64,000 nt of DNA from CAZVGZ01 sp964627605 (lineage in GTDB: Bacteria > Latescibacterota > MWCZ01 > CAZVGZ01), in assembly GCA_964627605.1 (NCBI GenBank), contig CAZVGZ010000003.1, positions 62,001 to 126,000 on the forward strand. The letters are read 5' to 3'. The position numbers and the translations under genes are program-made. Shown piece by piece: positions 1 to 9,554 of the stretch. Below the pieces are notes generated by a model that searched no databases, was not told where the DNA came from, and saw only the letters and a list, made by a program, of their open reading frames with translations. Numbering within the stretch: position 1 is the first letter of the stretch; each line of letters starts with the position of its first letter.

Positions 1-83
1 AATAAACCTGATTAATTAACCTGTCTTCGCCCAATTCCCATCGGTTTATTCCTCCTAAACTGCCCTGCTGTGCACTAATATTA

Positions 84-1319
84 TCATGCCCTGTCGATCA
101 ACAGCGGGTGTCCTGGGACTGATGTAGGTCCGCAGACGCAGGCGTAGTTCCCAGGGGTCATTCCGCAGGACGGCCCGAGGTCACGCCACATGTCGGTGGT
201 CTCCATGCAGAGGGAGATCGGCTGCATTGGACGCGTTTTTTTGACTTCCCCGATAACGTGGCTAAGCATCTTCTGCCTAAGTTGATGGCTGAAGAGATGT
301 TTGCCGTTCGTACGCGAACCTTCGGATATCTTCTTCTCTATCGCGGTTGACGCTCCCGGCTCAAATAGCGACAGGTCCAGCGCGTCCTTCATCTGGTGAG
401 GATGCATCCAGCCGACGACATCCACTGAGATCACATCTGGTGTTACGTTCGACAGAAGCCGCTGGACCAGATCGGCGTACTCGTCTCTCCAGTTGACAAC
501 AGGGGTCATTGGAGAGATGCGCACCCTCACCCTATAGCCAGCCTCCTGACACCTCACCATCGCCGTTATCCTGGCATCGAGAGACGGCGTGCCCTTTTCG
601 ATCTGGTCTGCGACCGTGTCACAGTTAAGCGACCAGCTTATGAGGGTATGGCCTCTGTGGTCTAGGTCTCGGAGGTGCTCGACATTGTCAGATTTGGTGT
701 AGAGAAGAAGGAACCTCTCCTCCCAGTCGGCAAACGTCTCTACCATGATCTGTGAGGCTCCATATTCAGGCTCCAGAGCTATGGTGTCGGTCTGATTGTC
801 GAATTTGCACAGGTTCTGATGAGGGACGCTTTCACCGACTTTTCTTAGGCGTCTAGCAAGCTCTTCCAGATCAAGCAGGATCGTGAAATATGGCGGAACG
901 TGGCAGTAGTCGCATTGATGAAGGCAGCCGTACGCACAGTGGATCTCCCAGGCGGATTGGCAGACACAGCTCTGCTCGCGGGCGAAGACTGTATGGTCGC
1001 GGAACGTCCAGGGCTGGGGGCCGAACTGTGGACGCGCAGTGAGAGGTTGCGACTCAAAACTGGATGATGTTTGGTTTTCAGACCACTGGAAAACGTCAAA
1101 TATCAGTGTCGGTGGGCCGGGCATTTTGTGTTGGCCGGTACGTCGTGGTGCGTCGGCCCAACTGCGTTCGGATGCCAGCTCAGCGAGCCCTCGGTCGTTG
1201 GTCACTGTAACATGATGGGTGTCTATCTTGGTCAGCATCAAGTCAAGGCGCGACAGAGCCAGCGGGTCGCTGTAAACCCGATCCATCACGATCACTTCGT
1301 CAGTGGCGAGAGGGGTCAT
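84..1319 (-). CDS. Radical SAM protein of the spore photoproduct lyase-like (SPL) family
   Basis: The protein has 411 residues. A radical SAM cluster motif C-x3-C-x2-C is seen at C132, C136 and C139 (GCLHQCDYC), the spacing used by spore photoproduct lyase relatives rather than the common CxxxCxxC with an aromatic-rich context of other families. The C-terminal half has the TIM-barrel-like strands expected (for example RVRVRISPMTPV). Family members bind a 4Fe-4S cluster and generate a 5'-deoxyadenosyl radical; the substrate here is unknown, and a DNA photolesion is only one possibility. It lies 6 bases downstream of a URO-D family gene on the same strand, which suggests one operon. The ATG at 1319 has no clear ribosome binding site; a second ATG lies 11 codons in. 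Confidence 0.8.
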   Translation of the reverse strand: MTPLATDEVIVMDRVYSDPLALSRLDLMLTKIDTHHVTVTNDRGLAELASERSWADAPRRTGQHKMPGPPTLIFDVFQWSENQTSSSFESQPLTARPQFGPQPWTFRDHTVFAREQSCVCQSAWEIHCAYGCLHQCDYCHVPPYFTILLDLEELARRLRKVGESVPHQNLCKFDNQTDTIALEPEYGASQIMVETFADWEERFLLLYTKSDNVEHLRDLDHRGHTLISWSLNCDTVADQIEKGTPSLDARITAMVRCQEAGYRVRVRISPMTPVVNWRDEYADLVQRLLSNVTPDVISVDVVGWMHPHQMKDALDLSLFEPGASTAIEKKISEGSRTNGKHLFSHQLRQKMLSHVIGEVKKTRPMQPISLCMETTDMWRDLGPSCGMTPGNYACVCGPTSVPGHPLLIDRA

Positions 1320-1325
1320 TTTGTG

Positions 1326-2318
1326 TCAGACCGCCATTTCTGTGATCTGCTCGGCCAACGGAAAGTCGCCTTCCTTGGCGAATACCTCGCACATGGCATC
1401 GACCTTTGCCATGTCGTGCTGCACAGCTTTTGGCGAAGCGTACCAGTGCCCTATGAACCCGCCACCATACCTGCCGAAATTCCACATAAGCTTTCTGGCG
1501 TAGTCTCTTACGTCGTCAATGGTTCCATAGACCATCACAGTCTGTATGTCCACAGGACACCAGAACGCTATCCGTCCGCCGAACCGCTCTGAGAGAAGTT
1601 CCAGCCCCATGTTCTCCTGTTGGTCTAACTGTATAACATCCAGCCCCACTTCAATCAGGTCGTCCAGAATCTCCACTATGTGCCCGCAGGAGTGCATAAA
1701 CACCAACATTCCGTGATCTTGGGCGCGTCCGAAAAGGGCGGCGTATCGCTCCTTGAAAAGGCTCCTCCATGTAGAAGGGTTTATCATCAGCCGATCTTGC
1801 AGCCCCCAATCTTCGCAGGAGATGATCCCATCGACGCCTATTTCGCCCATGAAGTCGATCACTTCAAGGTTCTGCTCGACAATCGCGCCAAGCAGATTGG
1901 CTGTTTCGTTGGTATAGGCGCACAGGTCGGCGAGCGCGTCTTCGATACCGCGCATCCGATTCACCCGCTCCCACAGGTATTGCGGAAGAGATGTCATCAG
2001 GAAACGGGGATCGTCTTTCTTTGCTGCGGCACGGGCGGTCTGTGTGCGTTCAGGCGTGACGAATTTGGGCCACTTCACGCTGTCAAGTTCGCTCCAGTCT
2101 CCTATCGCCGGACGTTTCACCTCTCCCATTGAAGCTTTGTCGAGGGTCTGCCACACGCTTCCCCACTCATCTATTCCCGGCTCCGTTGGTGACCAGTTCG
2201 GGTCAGGGTCGAATCCTACCCCTCGGACGTCGCTGCCCCACGGTGCTGGCAGTGTGAATGGGGTCCTGTCTGGTTCTGCGAATGTCACAGCACGGCGGAT
2301 GCGTTCTCGTCCTGTCAT
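1326..2318 (-). CDS. Uroporphyrinogen decarboxylase (URO-D) family protein, probable corrinoid-type methyltransferase
   Basis: The product is about 330 residues and opens with MTGRERIRRAV, the usual beginning of URO-D family proteins. A mid-protein FMHSCGHIVEILDDL segment matches the conserved HxCG region, where the His and Cys bind zinc in MtaA/CmuA-type methyltransferases. The HSCG motif fits methyltransferase relatives rather than haem-pathway HemE. An upstream TTG at 2333 is possible, but the ATG at 2318 fits the family better. It is followed closely by the radical SAM gene, so the two are probably co-transcribed. The methyl donor and acceptor cannot be read from the sequence. Confidence 0.82.
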   Translation of the reverse strand: MTGRERIRRAVTFAEPDRTPFTLPAPWGSDVRGVGFDPDPNWSPTEPGIDEWGSVWQTLDKASMGEVKRPAIGDWSELDSVKWPKFVTPERTQTARAAAKKDDPRFLMTSLPQYLWERVNRMRGIEDALADLCAYTNETANLLGAIVEQNLEVIDFMGEIGVDGIISCEDWGLQDRLMINPSTWRSLFKERYAALFGRAQDHGMLVFMHSCGHIVEILDDLIEVGLDVIQLDQQENMGLELLSERFGGRIAFWCPVDIQTVMVYGTIDDVRDYARKLMWNFGRYGGGFIGHWYASPKAVQHDMAKVDAMCEVFAKEGDFPLAEQITEMAV

Positions 2319-2379
2319 CGTGTTGTCTTTCAATTAAAAGCGGTGCGCGGTGATCAAAGACAGCGCCCCGTAAACTGAA

Positions 2380-3024
2380 TTAGCGTGGCTCGTAGGTGAA
2401 CGAGCCGTTTTCTGGAAGTGGAATCGCCCAGATATTCCGGTATTTGACAAGGTCGCCGTGGTCCTGGAGGAGAAGCGGCCCAGGTTCTGATACTTTGTCA
2501 TCCAGCGGCGCGCCGGTCATGTAGGGCAGTATCGCGTTGTTGACGACTACTTGAGCGTTCTGGATCACAGTTATGCGTGTGTGCTCAATGAGTGTACCGC
2601 CCTCGTCAAACCTGGGAGCGCGAAACGCGATGTCGTAGGTCTGCCACTCAAGCGGTGGTCTACACGCGTTTGAGAGAGGCGCGAACTGGTTGTAGATGCC
2701 GCCGCAGTCCCCTTTGCCAGGGATGTCCAAGCCGTAGGAGTCCAACACTTGGATTTCATAGCGGCCATGCACAAACACGCCGCTGTTGCCTTTGCCCTGC
2801 CCTGCTTTGTCAGGCATGTCTGGGCACATGAACTCCACATGGAGAAAATGGTCCATGCACCGCTCTTTGCTCATTATGTCGCCGGTGCCAGGGACGACAT
2901 GAAGTACGCCGTCGTCGCTCACATCCCATTTGGCGGGCTCGCCATCGCGGCTCGTCCAGTTGTCTACGTCCTTGCCGTTAAACAGAACAGCGGCGTTGTC
3001 AGGAGGTTGCAGTCCAGGTGTCAT
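2380..3024 (-). CDS. DUF1080 (3-keto-disaccharide hydrolase type) protein
   Basis: The protein has 214 residues. It shows the DUF1080 signature near the N-terminus (VLFNGKDVDNW), followed by the conserved segments GDIMSKERCMDHFLHVEF and GNSGVFVHGRYEIQVLDSYG typical of this concanavalin-like fold. Known relatives hydrolyse 3-keto-glycosides or bind glycans. No signal peptide is evident, unlike many family members, so it may be cytoplasmic. A Shine-Dalgarno-like AAAGG lies about 9 bases upstream of the ATG. Its neighbours, a sulfatase and a heparinase-type lyase, suggest carbohydrate breakdown. The assignment to the family is firm; the substrate is unknown. Confidence 0.85.
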   Translation of the reverse strand: MTPGLQPPDNAAVLFNGKDVDNWTSRDGEPAKWDVSDDGVLHVVPGTGDIMSKERCMDHFLHVEFMCPDMPDKAGQGKGNSGVFVHGRYEIQVLDSYGLDIPGKGDCGGIYNQFAPLSNACRPPLEWQTYDIAFRAPRFDEGGTLIEHTRITVIQNAQVVVNNAILPYMTGAPLDDKVSEPGPLLLQDHGDLVKYRNIWAIPLPENGSFTYEPR

Positions 3025-3564
3025 GTGTGGTGCCTTTCGATGTTGATGGGAAATGCGCTGCTATCTGCACAGCGCGGAGGCGCAATTAACTTCGTTGTTC
3101 GGCTTTCTTTTTAGTAAGAGAAAGCTGGGTACCTCATATCAGTCGTGTGAACCGGGATTGGTATTGGGGCGTTCTCGCTGTGGTGTGAGTGGACGAGATT
3201 TTGCGGAGAAGAGAAACGTACCGCTGAGATGATGGGGGGTCAATACGAAATAGATCGCAAGAGGATAATACTACCAAAGCCAGAGTGGCTGGATTCGCAC
3301 TATGGTCTCAAATGGGCCGCGTGTATGAGTCGTACGGCGGTCGGATGGCAACTCTCATCAGCTTTGATGAAGTGGCAAATTGAGGGGAATATCTCGAAAA
3401 TAGCGGCGGCTTGTCTATCTGCTGCACCGCGATGCCCGAATGGGGCAGGCGCACCGTCTGTAGGCTTTGAGGATCGAGAGGAGGTGCCGTGACCTCTTAA
3501 CGATCTGTGCGGACGGGGTTGGGTTGTACCGCTAGCTGGTTACTGGCTTTGTCGCTTTTCATCA
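3025..3564. other. 540-base gap without a convincing gene
   Basis: An 87-codon plus-strand frame (3229-3492) is open, but its product has no recognisable family, no supporting ribosome binding site and sits between two minus-strand genes. A second plus-strand frame over the same bases reads through a stop near 3385 and could be a fragment of a decayed gene. I see no clear terminator or RNA. The part next to 3025 must hold the promoter of the DUF1080 gene. Confidence 0.5.
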
Positions 3565-5043
3565 TCAAGAGCGGCGGTCCGTGTCATGGGGTACCACATC
3601 ACCGGTCTCTTGGAAAAAGGTCAGCAGACGGTCCTTTAGTTGGGCGAGCACATTGGCCTTGGATGGATCGTTGATGCAGTTGCGTTCCTCCATGGGGTCG
3701 CTGTTCAGGTCGTACAGCTCGTCGAATTCATACAGGCGGCGAACGTACTTGTAATCAGAGGTTCGGCACATAACGGCCTTGGTGTGTTCAGGCCCCTCGC
3801 TCGACTGAAGCTGAACCCTTGGCCAGTAGAGACCAGCGGGCTCCTGGGAGCTAGTGCTGTCGAGCTCCATACAGTGGACTTCGCCGTGGAGTCGTCCGCC
3901 CTCGCAAAACACGGCGTCGCGATGTTCGTTGGTCTCTCCTGCGACTATCGGTAGAAGCGATCTGCCCATATATGTGTGTGTTGGGGTGATTCCACACAGC
4001 TCCTCGATTGTCGCCGGGACGTCGATCAGTTCGACCAAAGCGTCAGTGGATCGCGGCTGGACTGGTGTTCCGGCTGGGGGTTTGATGACCAGTGGCACCT
4101 GAGTCAAACAGTCCTCGAACGTGTTTTGGGTTTTTTCCACCAAGCCGTAGTCGCCGGTGAAATCGCCGTGATCAGAAAAGAGGAAAGCTGCTGTGTCGTC
4201 GTAGATACCAACGCGCTTTAGAGCTTCTAGGACAAGTCCAAACTGGTGGTCCACTCTGGCGCACATCCCGTAGTAGGTCGCCTTTAGCTCGGTCCAACGA
4301 TCCTCAGTCCAGCCGCTCAACCCCTGGCGCCGATGGATGCCCTCTAAAAGGCTCGGTTTACCTTTCCACGACTCAGGCGCTGGCGTCCGGTCGGGGATAG
4401 CGGCGCGGTCGATCATGTCGTACCACGGGTTTTCCACTGCATACGCAGGATGAGGGAATCCTAACGGCAGGTATATGCAGAGAGGTTTGTCGCCGTCGTA
4501 TGAATCGATGAGATCTATGGCCCCTAGCACGTTGCCCCAGTCGCGGTCGCGATACACCTCTCCTGGCTCAGTCGGAATTTTGCCCCTATAAAACGAATAG
4601 AAGCGATCGTCCTCTGGGCCGTCGCCACGCCAGTTCTCCTCAGGGCTGGCCACAGTTTTCCGGGGCGGCTCTGTTGGCGGGGTATATTTCACGTCGCAAA
4701 ACGCGTCGTAGCCATTCTGCCCCGGTACCACATCGTTTTTTCCGCCCCACCAGACGAAATAGCCGGAGTCTTTGAGAGTTTTGAGGAGCATCGGTTCGTC
4801 GGGCCTGAGCATGTGGTACATCGTCCGGTGGCCTCGGACGTGGGTGTACCAGCCGGTCATAAACGAGCACCGACTCGGTGTACAGACCGGGTTTTGGCAG
4901 AAGGCTGAGCCGAAACCAACGGCGTCGTTCTGAACGAGGCCATCCAGCACCGGAGTCACCGCTGCCGGGTCGCCTAAATATCCCTGGACATCTCCACGCC
5001 ATGAGTCCGGGTTGAAGATTAACAGGTGAGGGCGTTTTGCCAT
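3565..5043 (-). CDS. Type I sulfatase (arylsulfatase family)
   Basis: The protein is 492 residues when started at the ATG at 5043, which has an AGAAGG ribosome binding site 8 bases upstream. A longer frame to 5121 would overlap the upstream gene and adds no family sequence. The CTPSR motif at C54 is the formylglycine site (CxPSR) essential for type I sulfatases. Early DSWRGD and later SDHGDFTGDYGLVEK carry the expected metal- and sulfate-binding residues. No signal peptide is seen. Family members remove sulfate esters from glycans or small aromatics after maturation by a formylglycine-generating enzyme or anSME, neither of which is in this window. The adjacent heparinase-type gene suggests sulfated polysaccharide as the original substrate. 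Confidence 0.92.
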   Translation of the reverse strand: MAKRPHLLIFNPDSWRGDVQGYLGDPAAVTPVLDGLVQNDAVGFGSAFCQNPVCTPSRCSFMTGWYTHVRGHRTMYHMLRPDEPMLLKTLKDSGYFVWWGGKNDVVPGQNGYDAFCDVKYTPPTEPPRKTVASPEENWRGDGPEDDRFYSFYRGKIPTEPGEVYRDRDWGNVLGAIDLIDSYDGDKPLCIYLPLGFPHPAYAVENPWYDMIDRAAIPDRTPAPESWKGKPSLLEGIHRRQGLSGWTEDRWTELKATYYGMCARVDHQFGLVLEALKRVGIYDDTAAFLFSDHGDFTGDYGLVEKTQNTFEDCLTQVPLVIKPPAGTPVQPRSTDALVELIDVPATIEELCGITPTHTYMGRSLLPIVAGETNEHRDAVFCEGGRLHGEVHCMELDSTSSQEPAGLYWPRVQLQSSEGPEHTKAVMCRTSDYKYVRRLYEFDELYDLNSDPMEERNCINDPSKANVLAQLKDRLLTFFQETGDVVPHDTDRRS

Positions 5044-5087
5044 GTCATTGTCCTTCTGGCCAGTGGCGTCTACGTCGCAATGTTGGG

Positions 5088-7187
5088 CTAACGGATTTTG
5101 CAGATAGCGTCTGTCCGCCACCGTGGGTCATCTGGGAGTGTCACTGAGACAGATAAGCCGGTTGGGTTGACCAGCAGCTCCCACCGTTTCTCATCCAGCG
5201 TGGCGACCTCCGCAGCGACTGCGACGCTGGATGGCACCATCCGGTCTTTCTCGTCGCGAACCGGAAGCCATGTGATGTGAGCTGGCGAGCTGTCGATGGC
5301 GATGCACCATCCGAAGATAGTCTCCTTAGTCTTCCGCCGGGCGATCACCATGGGCACTCGGTCGTCAATGTGATCGCCGATTCCGGTCGCAGTGATGAGT
5401 TCGGTGGATTCCCCGCCGGCGAGGGTGGTGACGATCCGTTTGCCGTTGGCAGATGCGATCTCAAATGTCGAGTCGTTGGCCGTGTGATGGGTGACACTGT
5501 CTTTGATATACCTGTAGCCGTCGATGTCCGGCGGCGTCCACGGTGTGCCATCTGTTCTGCTTGTCCACTCGCCTCGATGATGAAATACTATATCCATAGT
5601 CCGTTCGCGGTCGGCCTCCACCTGATCGAGTACTACGATTAGCTGATTGGCCAAGACAAAGACCGTGCGAACGAAATTAGTCCCGTCGTAGATCGGGCCA
5701 GAATCGGCCATCACCGTCGCTCTGTTTCGTCCCTCTTGGAAGTAGAGCGCCGAACCTTCGGCGGGTTGTTGTGATGTCTGGTCTACGACAAGTGTGTTGT
5801 GTGCCACGGTTGTGCGATACCATCCGCCATGGATCGGTGCCCAGTAGGGAGCCATCCCAGGGTCGTCGGCGATTACTTCCCCTGCTGCGTAGATAACCAG
5901 ACCCATTTTGTCCGGGTGCCCGTGTCCGCCGCCGTGCGGTCCGTATTTAAGGCATGTCCAGATAGTGCTCTCGGCGTCGCCAGATGCCAGGACAGCGTAT
6001 CCGGCATCGGCGTCGTTGGAGCTGGCGGCGCTATGTGGCTCCGTTTCGGGAATCGTCTCTGCGCCGAACAGCATTGCCATATCATTTACCCGGTCGCTGC
6101 GGGCGATGATTTTGGTGTAACTCGGTTCACCGAATCTGGCAAACGCCAGCTCGTAGAGCGCCGACTGCGCTCCAACATCTATTTTTCCGCTGTCATTGAA
6201 TGCCGGAAGTACCAGGTCGGGCATTGCGGCGGATATAGGTGCATCGAACATCTTTTTCAGTTCGGGACCAGCGAGACCAATGCTGCAGTTGTCAGCAGCC
6301 ACCGCCAGCGGCCACAGCGACGATAGAGTGTAGAAATGATGGCTCCACGCCCCTTCCCACCACATGCCGCTCTCAAGAACACCGTCGCGCAACTGTCGGC
6401 TTGTCCCGATTTCGCTGTCGTCGATTGCGGTCTCGACCAACTCGTCATCACCGAGCAGCAGACCGATAAGACCGATAGCGCTGTTTTTCCAACACTGGAT
6501 GTTGTGGATGCCGAAAGGATGTGTCGCGAGCACATCGTGGGCTGATGGTAGCAGAAGACGCTGCGTGATCGCCTGGCGGTCGTCGTCGGTGAGTGAGTCC
6601 CACACCAGGTCAGCGCCCTGACAGATCGGGATGATCCACACCGCCTCGTCGAGCGTCTGCGGACCGACTCTAGCGGCACCAATTTCGCCCTCTGGGGTCG
6701 GTTCGCCGTTTGTTGTGTGCATGGAGTAGGTCAGGTAAGATTCGACATAAGCGACCAGGATCTCGCGTGCTTTACGGGCGTAGCGCAGATCGCCTGTTAT
6801 TGCGAACGCCACACCGAGATCACGGACATTGGTGGCGAAGCGCTGATGGATTCCCATTATAGAGCAGGCATCCAGGTCGCGGCTCGGATGATCCATGCTA
6901 CTGGGTATTTTTTTTCCATCAACCTTACAGATATGTTCCCACTCCCACTAGGCAACCCTGTTTCCAGATTGGAGCCTTGCGCCGTGGGTCGGGCAGACAT
7001 ACCAGTGGCCCCAGCCGCCACCGCGCGGGGGAAGCACGACATCGTCATCCAGCACGGTCATGAGGCTCTGTTCGAGTGCATCCCAACATTTGGAGGCCCA
7101 GTCGTGATTGCGGATGTGGTTCTTTACATCTTCTATCGCAGCAGTTGTCAGGAGCAGTCTGGGGTTGGATGGCAAGTCTAGTGGCAC
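5088..7187 (-). pseudogene. Heparinase II/III-like polysaccharide lyase broken by an in-frame TAG
   Basis: Two open stretches on the same frame make one protein of about 699 codons. The first (GTG at 7187 to 6951) encodes the N-terminal alpha region, including LPPRGGGWGHWYVCPTHG. An in-frame TAG at 6948-6950 interrupts it. The frame then continues at once with WEWEHICKVDGKKI and runs to the stop at 5088 through the alpha/alpha toroid and the C-terminal beta-sandwich, with the GPHGGGHGHPDKMG segment typical of heparinase-type lyases. No frameshift is needed, so this is a single nonsense change. Restart at the ATG at 6896 would give a 602-residue protein without the first 97 codons; whether that folds is unknown. 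It ends 44 bases before the sulfatase start, as in a glycan-degradation operon. Confidence 0.8.
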
Positions 7188-7265
7188 AGTGGAGATATCC
7201 AGTCTAGTGTCTAAGTTTTTTTGCGCGCCCAGCTTCGGACGGAGTTGGTAGTTCTCTATACTGGT

Positions 7266-8609
7266 CTAGATGGCTGGCGAAACTATTTGGTTGTTGAAAT
7301 CATCGATAATCCATTTCACGGCCTGTGCGAGATCATCAGCGACGAAATCGGCATCCGTTGCACATATCTGCGATTCAGCCTCTACTCCGCCGCCTGTCCT
7401 AACAAGAACAGATTTGGCACCGGCTGCGCGCCCCACCTCAAGATCGGTTGGTCGGTCGCCGATCATGTAGGCTCGATCCAGGTCCAGGTTGAGCTCTTGG
7501 GCTGCACGGATAAGAAGTCCAGGTGCGGGCTTTCTTTCCGGGTCATGATCCACACGGTATTTAGGAAGCGCGGCACGGGGATGTGTATAAGCGCAGTATA
7601 CGCCATCCATCTCAGCATTGGGCGTTATTTCGCTCAACAACCGCTCCATGTGATCATTGACCTCTGCGACCGTCTGCTCGGTGACGTAGCCCAGGCCGAC
7701 GCAAGACTGGTTCGACACCAGAACCGTCGCGAATCCGGCGCTGCGCATCGCCGCGATAGCCTCCGCCGCACCATCTATTAGTTCGAGCTCGTCAGGTCCT
7801 GTACTGAAAGACGGCGCTTTTGTAACCGTGCCGTCGCGGTCCAGAAAGACCACCGGGGAGCGCTGATCTGTCGCATCTGAGGCGGTCTGCTCAGTGGCGG
7901 TTATGGCGTCATCGGTGATGTGGTATATAATGTAGGGGTGGGGAGCGTCGCAGAACGCCGGGGCGATTGCGAAATTCACATCGCCTTTCACGAGCGGTGG
8001 CATTCCTGTGTGGTAGTGGCCGCAAAGGACAAGTCGAACCGCACCGCTTTCGACAATGGCGTCTCTTAGCGACGCAGCCTCGGTGTAGCTGTGGGGATAG
8101 CCTTCGTTCAGCTCTGGCCAGACGACGTAGTGCTGTATGTGAATCTGCGGCAGCGGTCCAGGATTGTCCAAAGCCTCAAGAAAGCGTCTACGTTGTTGGT
8201 CAAGACGTTGAGGTTGGTTGCCAACAGCTTCGTCGTCATCAAATGTCAACACTCGGTGTCCCGCGATGGTGAAATCTTTCGAGAGTCTGCCGAATACCTC
8301 TTCTACCGCGTCTGGGTGATCGTGATTGCCTCCGATTACAACTTTGGGGCACGGCAACCCATCCAGTATGTCGGCGATCAGGCGTAGATCATCCTCGGCT
8401 CTCTCCTTGAGCCACGGATCATCAAAACCGTAGAACGGAAAATCGAGCAGATCGCCAGTGACCGCAATCAGATCGGGTTCTTGTGACCGGATGGCATCGA
8501 CCGCTTTTTGCAGCATCTCGTGACTGCGCCTGCTGAGGCGGCGCGTTATCTGAGATGTGCCTGGAACCGCTCGGCGGGCGTGCAGGTCAGAGATATGAGC
8601 TATTCTCAC
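7266..8609 (-). CDS. Fusion protein: calcineurin-like metallophosphoesterase plus HAD-IIIA phosphatase
   Basis: The protein has 447 residues in two domains. Residues 1 to about 245 are a metallophosphoesterase, with the motifs HISDLH, GDLLDF, GGNHDH and LCGHYHTG carrying the two-metal ligands. Residues from about 255 are a HAD hydrolase of the GmhB/HisB-N type, with the nucleophile motif FLDRDGTVT, then VSNQSCVG, a KPAPG lysine motif and MIGDRPTDLEVGRAAGAK. The zinc-loop cysteines of GmhB are mostly absent. The start codon overlaps the stop of the upstream diguanylate cyclase by four bases (8606-8609), so the two are translationally coupled. The domains are individually familiar; this fusion is not one I recognise. 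A role in sugar-phosphate or nucleotide turnover is inference. Confidence 0.85.
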   Translation of the reverse strand: MRIAHISDLHARRAVPGTSQITRRLSRRSHEMLQKAVDAIRSQEPDLIAVTGDLLDFPFYGFDDPWLKERAEDDLRLIADILDGLPCPKVVIGGNHDHPDAVEEVFGRLSKDFTIAGHRVLTFDDDEAVGNQPQRLDQQRRRFLEALDNPGPLPQIHIQHYVVWPELNEGYPHSYTEAASLRDAIVESGAVRLVLCGHYHTGMPPLVKGDVNFAIAPAFCDAPHPYIIYHITDDAITATEQTASDATDQRSPVVFLDRDGTVTKAPSFSTGPDELELIDGAAEAIAAMRSAGFATVLVSNQSCVGLGYVTEQTVAEVNDHMERLLSEITPNAEMDGVYCAYTHPRAALPKYRVDHDPERKPAPGLLIRAAQELNLDLDRAYMIGDRPTDLEVGRAAGAKSVLVRTGGGVEAESQICATDADFVADDLAQAVKWIIDDFNNQIVSPAI

Positions 8610-9445
8610 TCGGAGCTCCTCGCGATTGCTGGTTCCCCGATCACTTCAGAAATGATATCCGCCTTCCCAGCCTCTTTGACGGCGTACATCAGCGAGTCTG
8701 CTTTGCCGACAATCTCGTCTGGATCGGACGGTGGTGTGTAGTAGGTCACCACTCCTATGCTGAACGTAACCGGAAAGTGCCTAGTTTTCATCGCATCCAG
8801 CAGTACGTCCCTCAAATGCTCCAGACCAGCCATGGCACCATCATGGTCGGTTTCTGGCATCAGCAGGGCAAACTCGTCGCCCCCTAACCGCGCAATCGTG
8901 TCAACGACTCGCGCATGTTTCTGCTTGATCTCGACGATGAGCCTTAGAACCGAGTCGCCAGCTTTGTGCCCGAAAGTATCGTTGACGTATTTGAAGTTGT
9001 CGAGATCGATGTACGCCAGAGTGAGAGGGCTTCCCGTTCTTCGGACCCGCTGTATCTCCACGCCTAACGCCTCAAAAAATGAGCGCCGGTTTGCAGCGCC
9101 GGTGAGCACATCGGTATGCGCCAGAGCGGTCTCTCTTCTAAGGGCGTCGAGAATGCGCCACAACACAATCGCAACCGCCAAGAGGGCTGCAAGACGGATC
9201 GCTGCACTCAGAAACGGCGAATTTGGGCCAAATCCTTCGGGGTTAGACCACCAGTCGGCAAACACAGGAGCAGCAGCGCAGACGAGTGCGAGCGCCACTC
9301 CGGTAGAGCGCCCGCCAAACCAGACGCTAAGCCCGATGGGTGCCAGGTAGAACAGTTCGACCGGGACGTCACCGCCTACGAGGCGGCCCAGCATCGCCAC
9401 CGCCACCGCTATCGCCACACTCACCCCTGTCATCGCCCATGCCAT
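8606..9445 (-). CDS. Membrane-bound diguanylate cyclase (GGDEF)
   Basis: The protein has 279 residues. The first ~105 residues contain about four hydrophobic segments, forming a small membrane sensor region. The rest is a GGDEF domain with the intact active site RLGGDEFALL and a canonical RxxD product-inhibition site (RVVD) five residues before it, so it should make cyclic di-GMP and be feedback-inhibited. A strong AGGGGGGAG ribosome binding site precedes the ATG. It is the first gene of a two-gene operon with the metallophosphoesterase-HAD fusion. No EAL or HD-GYP protein is in this window. Confidence 0.93.
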   Translation of the reverse strand: MAWAMTGVSVAIAVAVAMLGRLVGGDVPVELFYLAPIGLSVWFGGRSTGVALALVCAAAPVFADWWSNPEGFGPNSPFLSAAIRLAALLAVAIVLWRILDALRRETALAHTDVLTGAANRRSFFEALGVEIQRVRRTGSPLTLAYIDLDNFKYVNDTFGHKAGDSVLRLIVEIKQKHARVVDTIARLGGDEFALLMPETDHDGAMAGLEHLRDVLLDAMKTRHFPVTFSIGVVTYYTPPSDPDEIVGKADSLMYAVKEAGKADIISEVIGEPAIARSSE

Positions 9446-9554
9446 ATGGCTCCCCCCTACAAACCAGTTACGCTACAACGTCAAAAAAGTGGTCGAAAAA
9501 CCGCTGGGAATCAACTTCTGTGGCGACATGGTGACCACCCCCGAAAGTTGAAGC

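Noticed and set aside
3229..3492. 87-residue plus-strand gene
   Set aside because: It has no recognisable family or ribosome binding site and is the only plus-strand frame in a minus-strand block.
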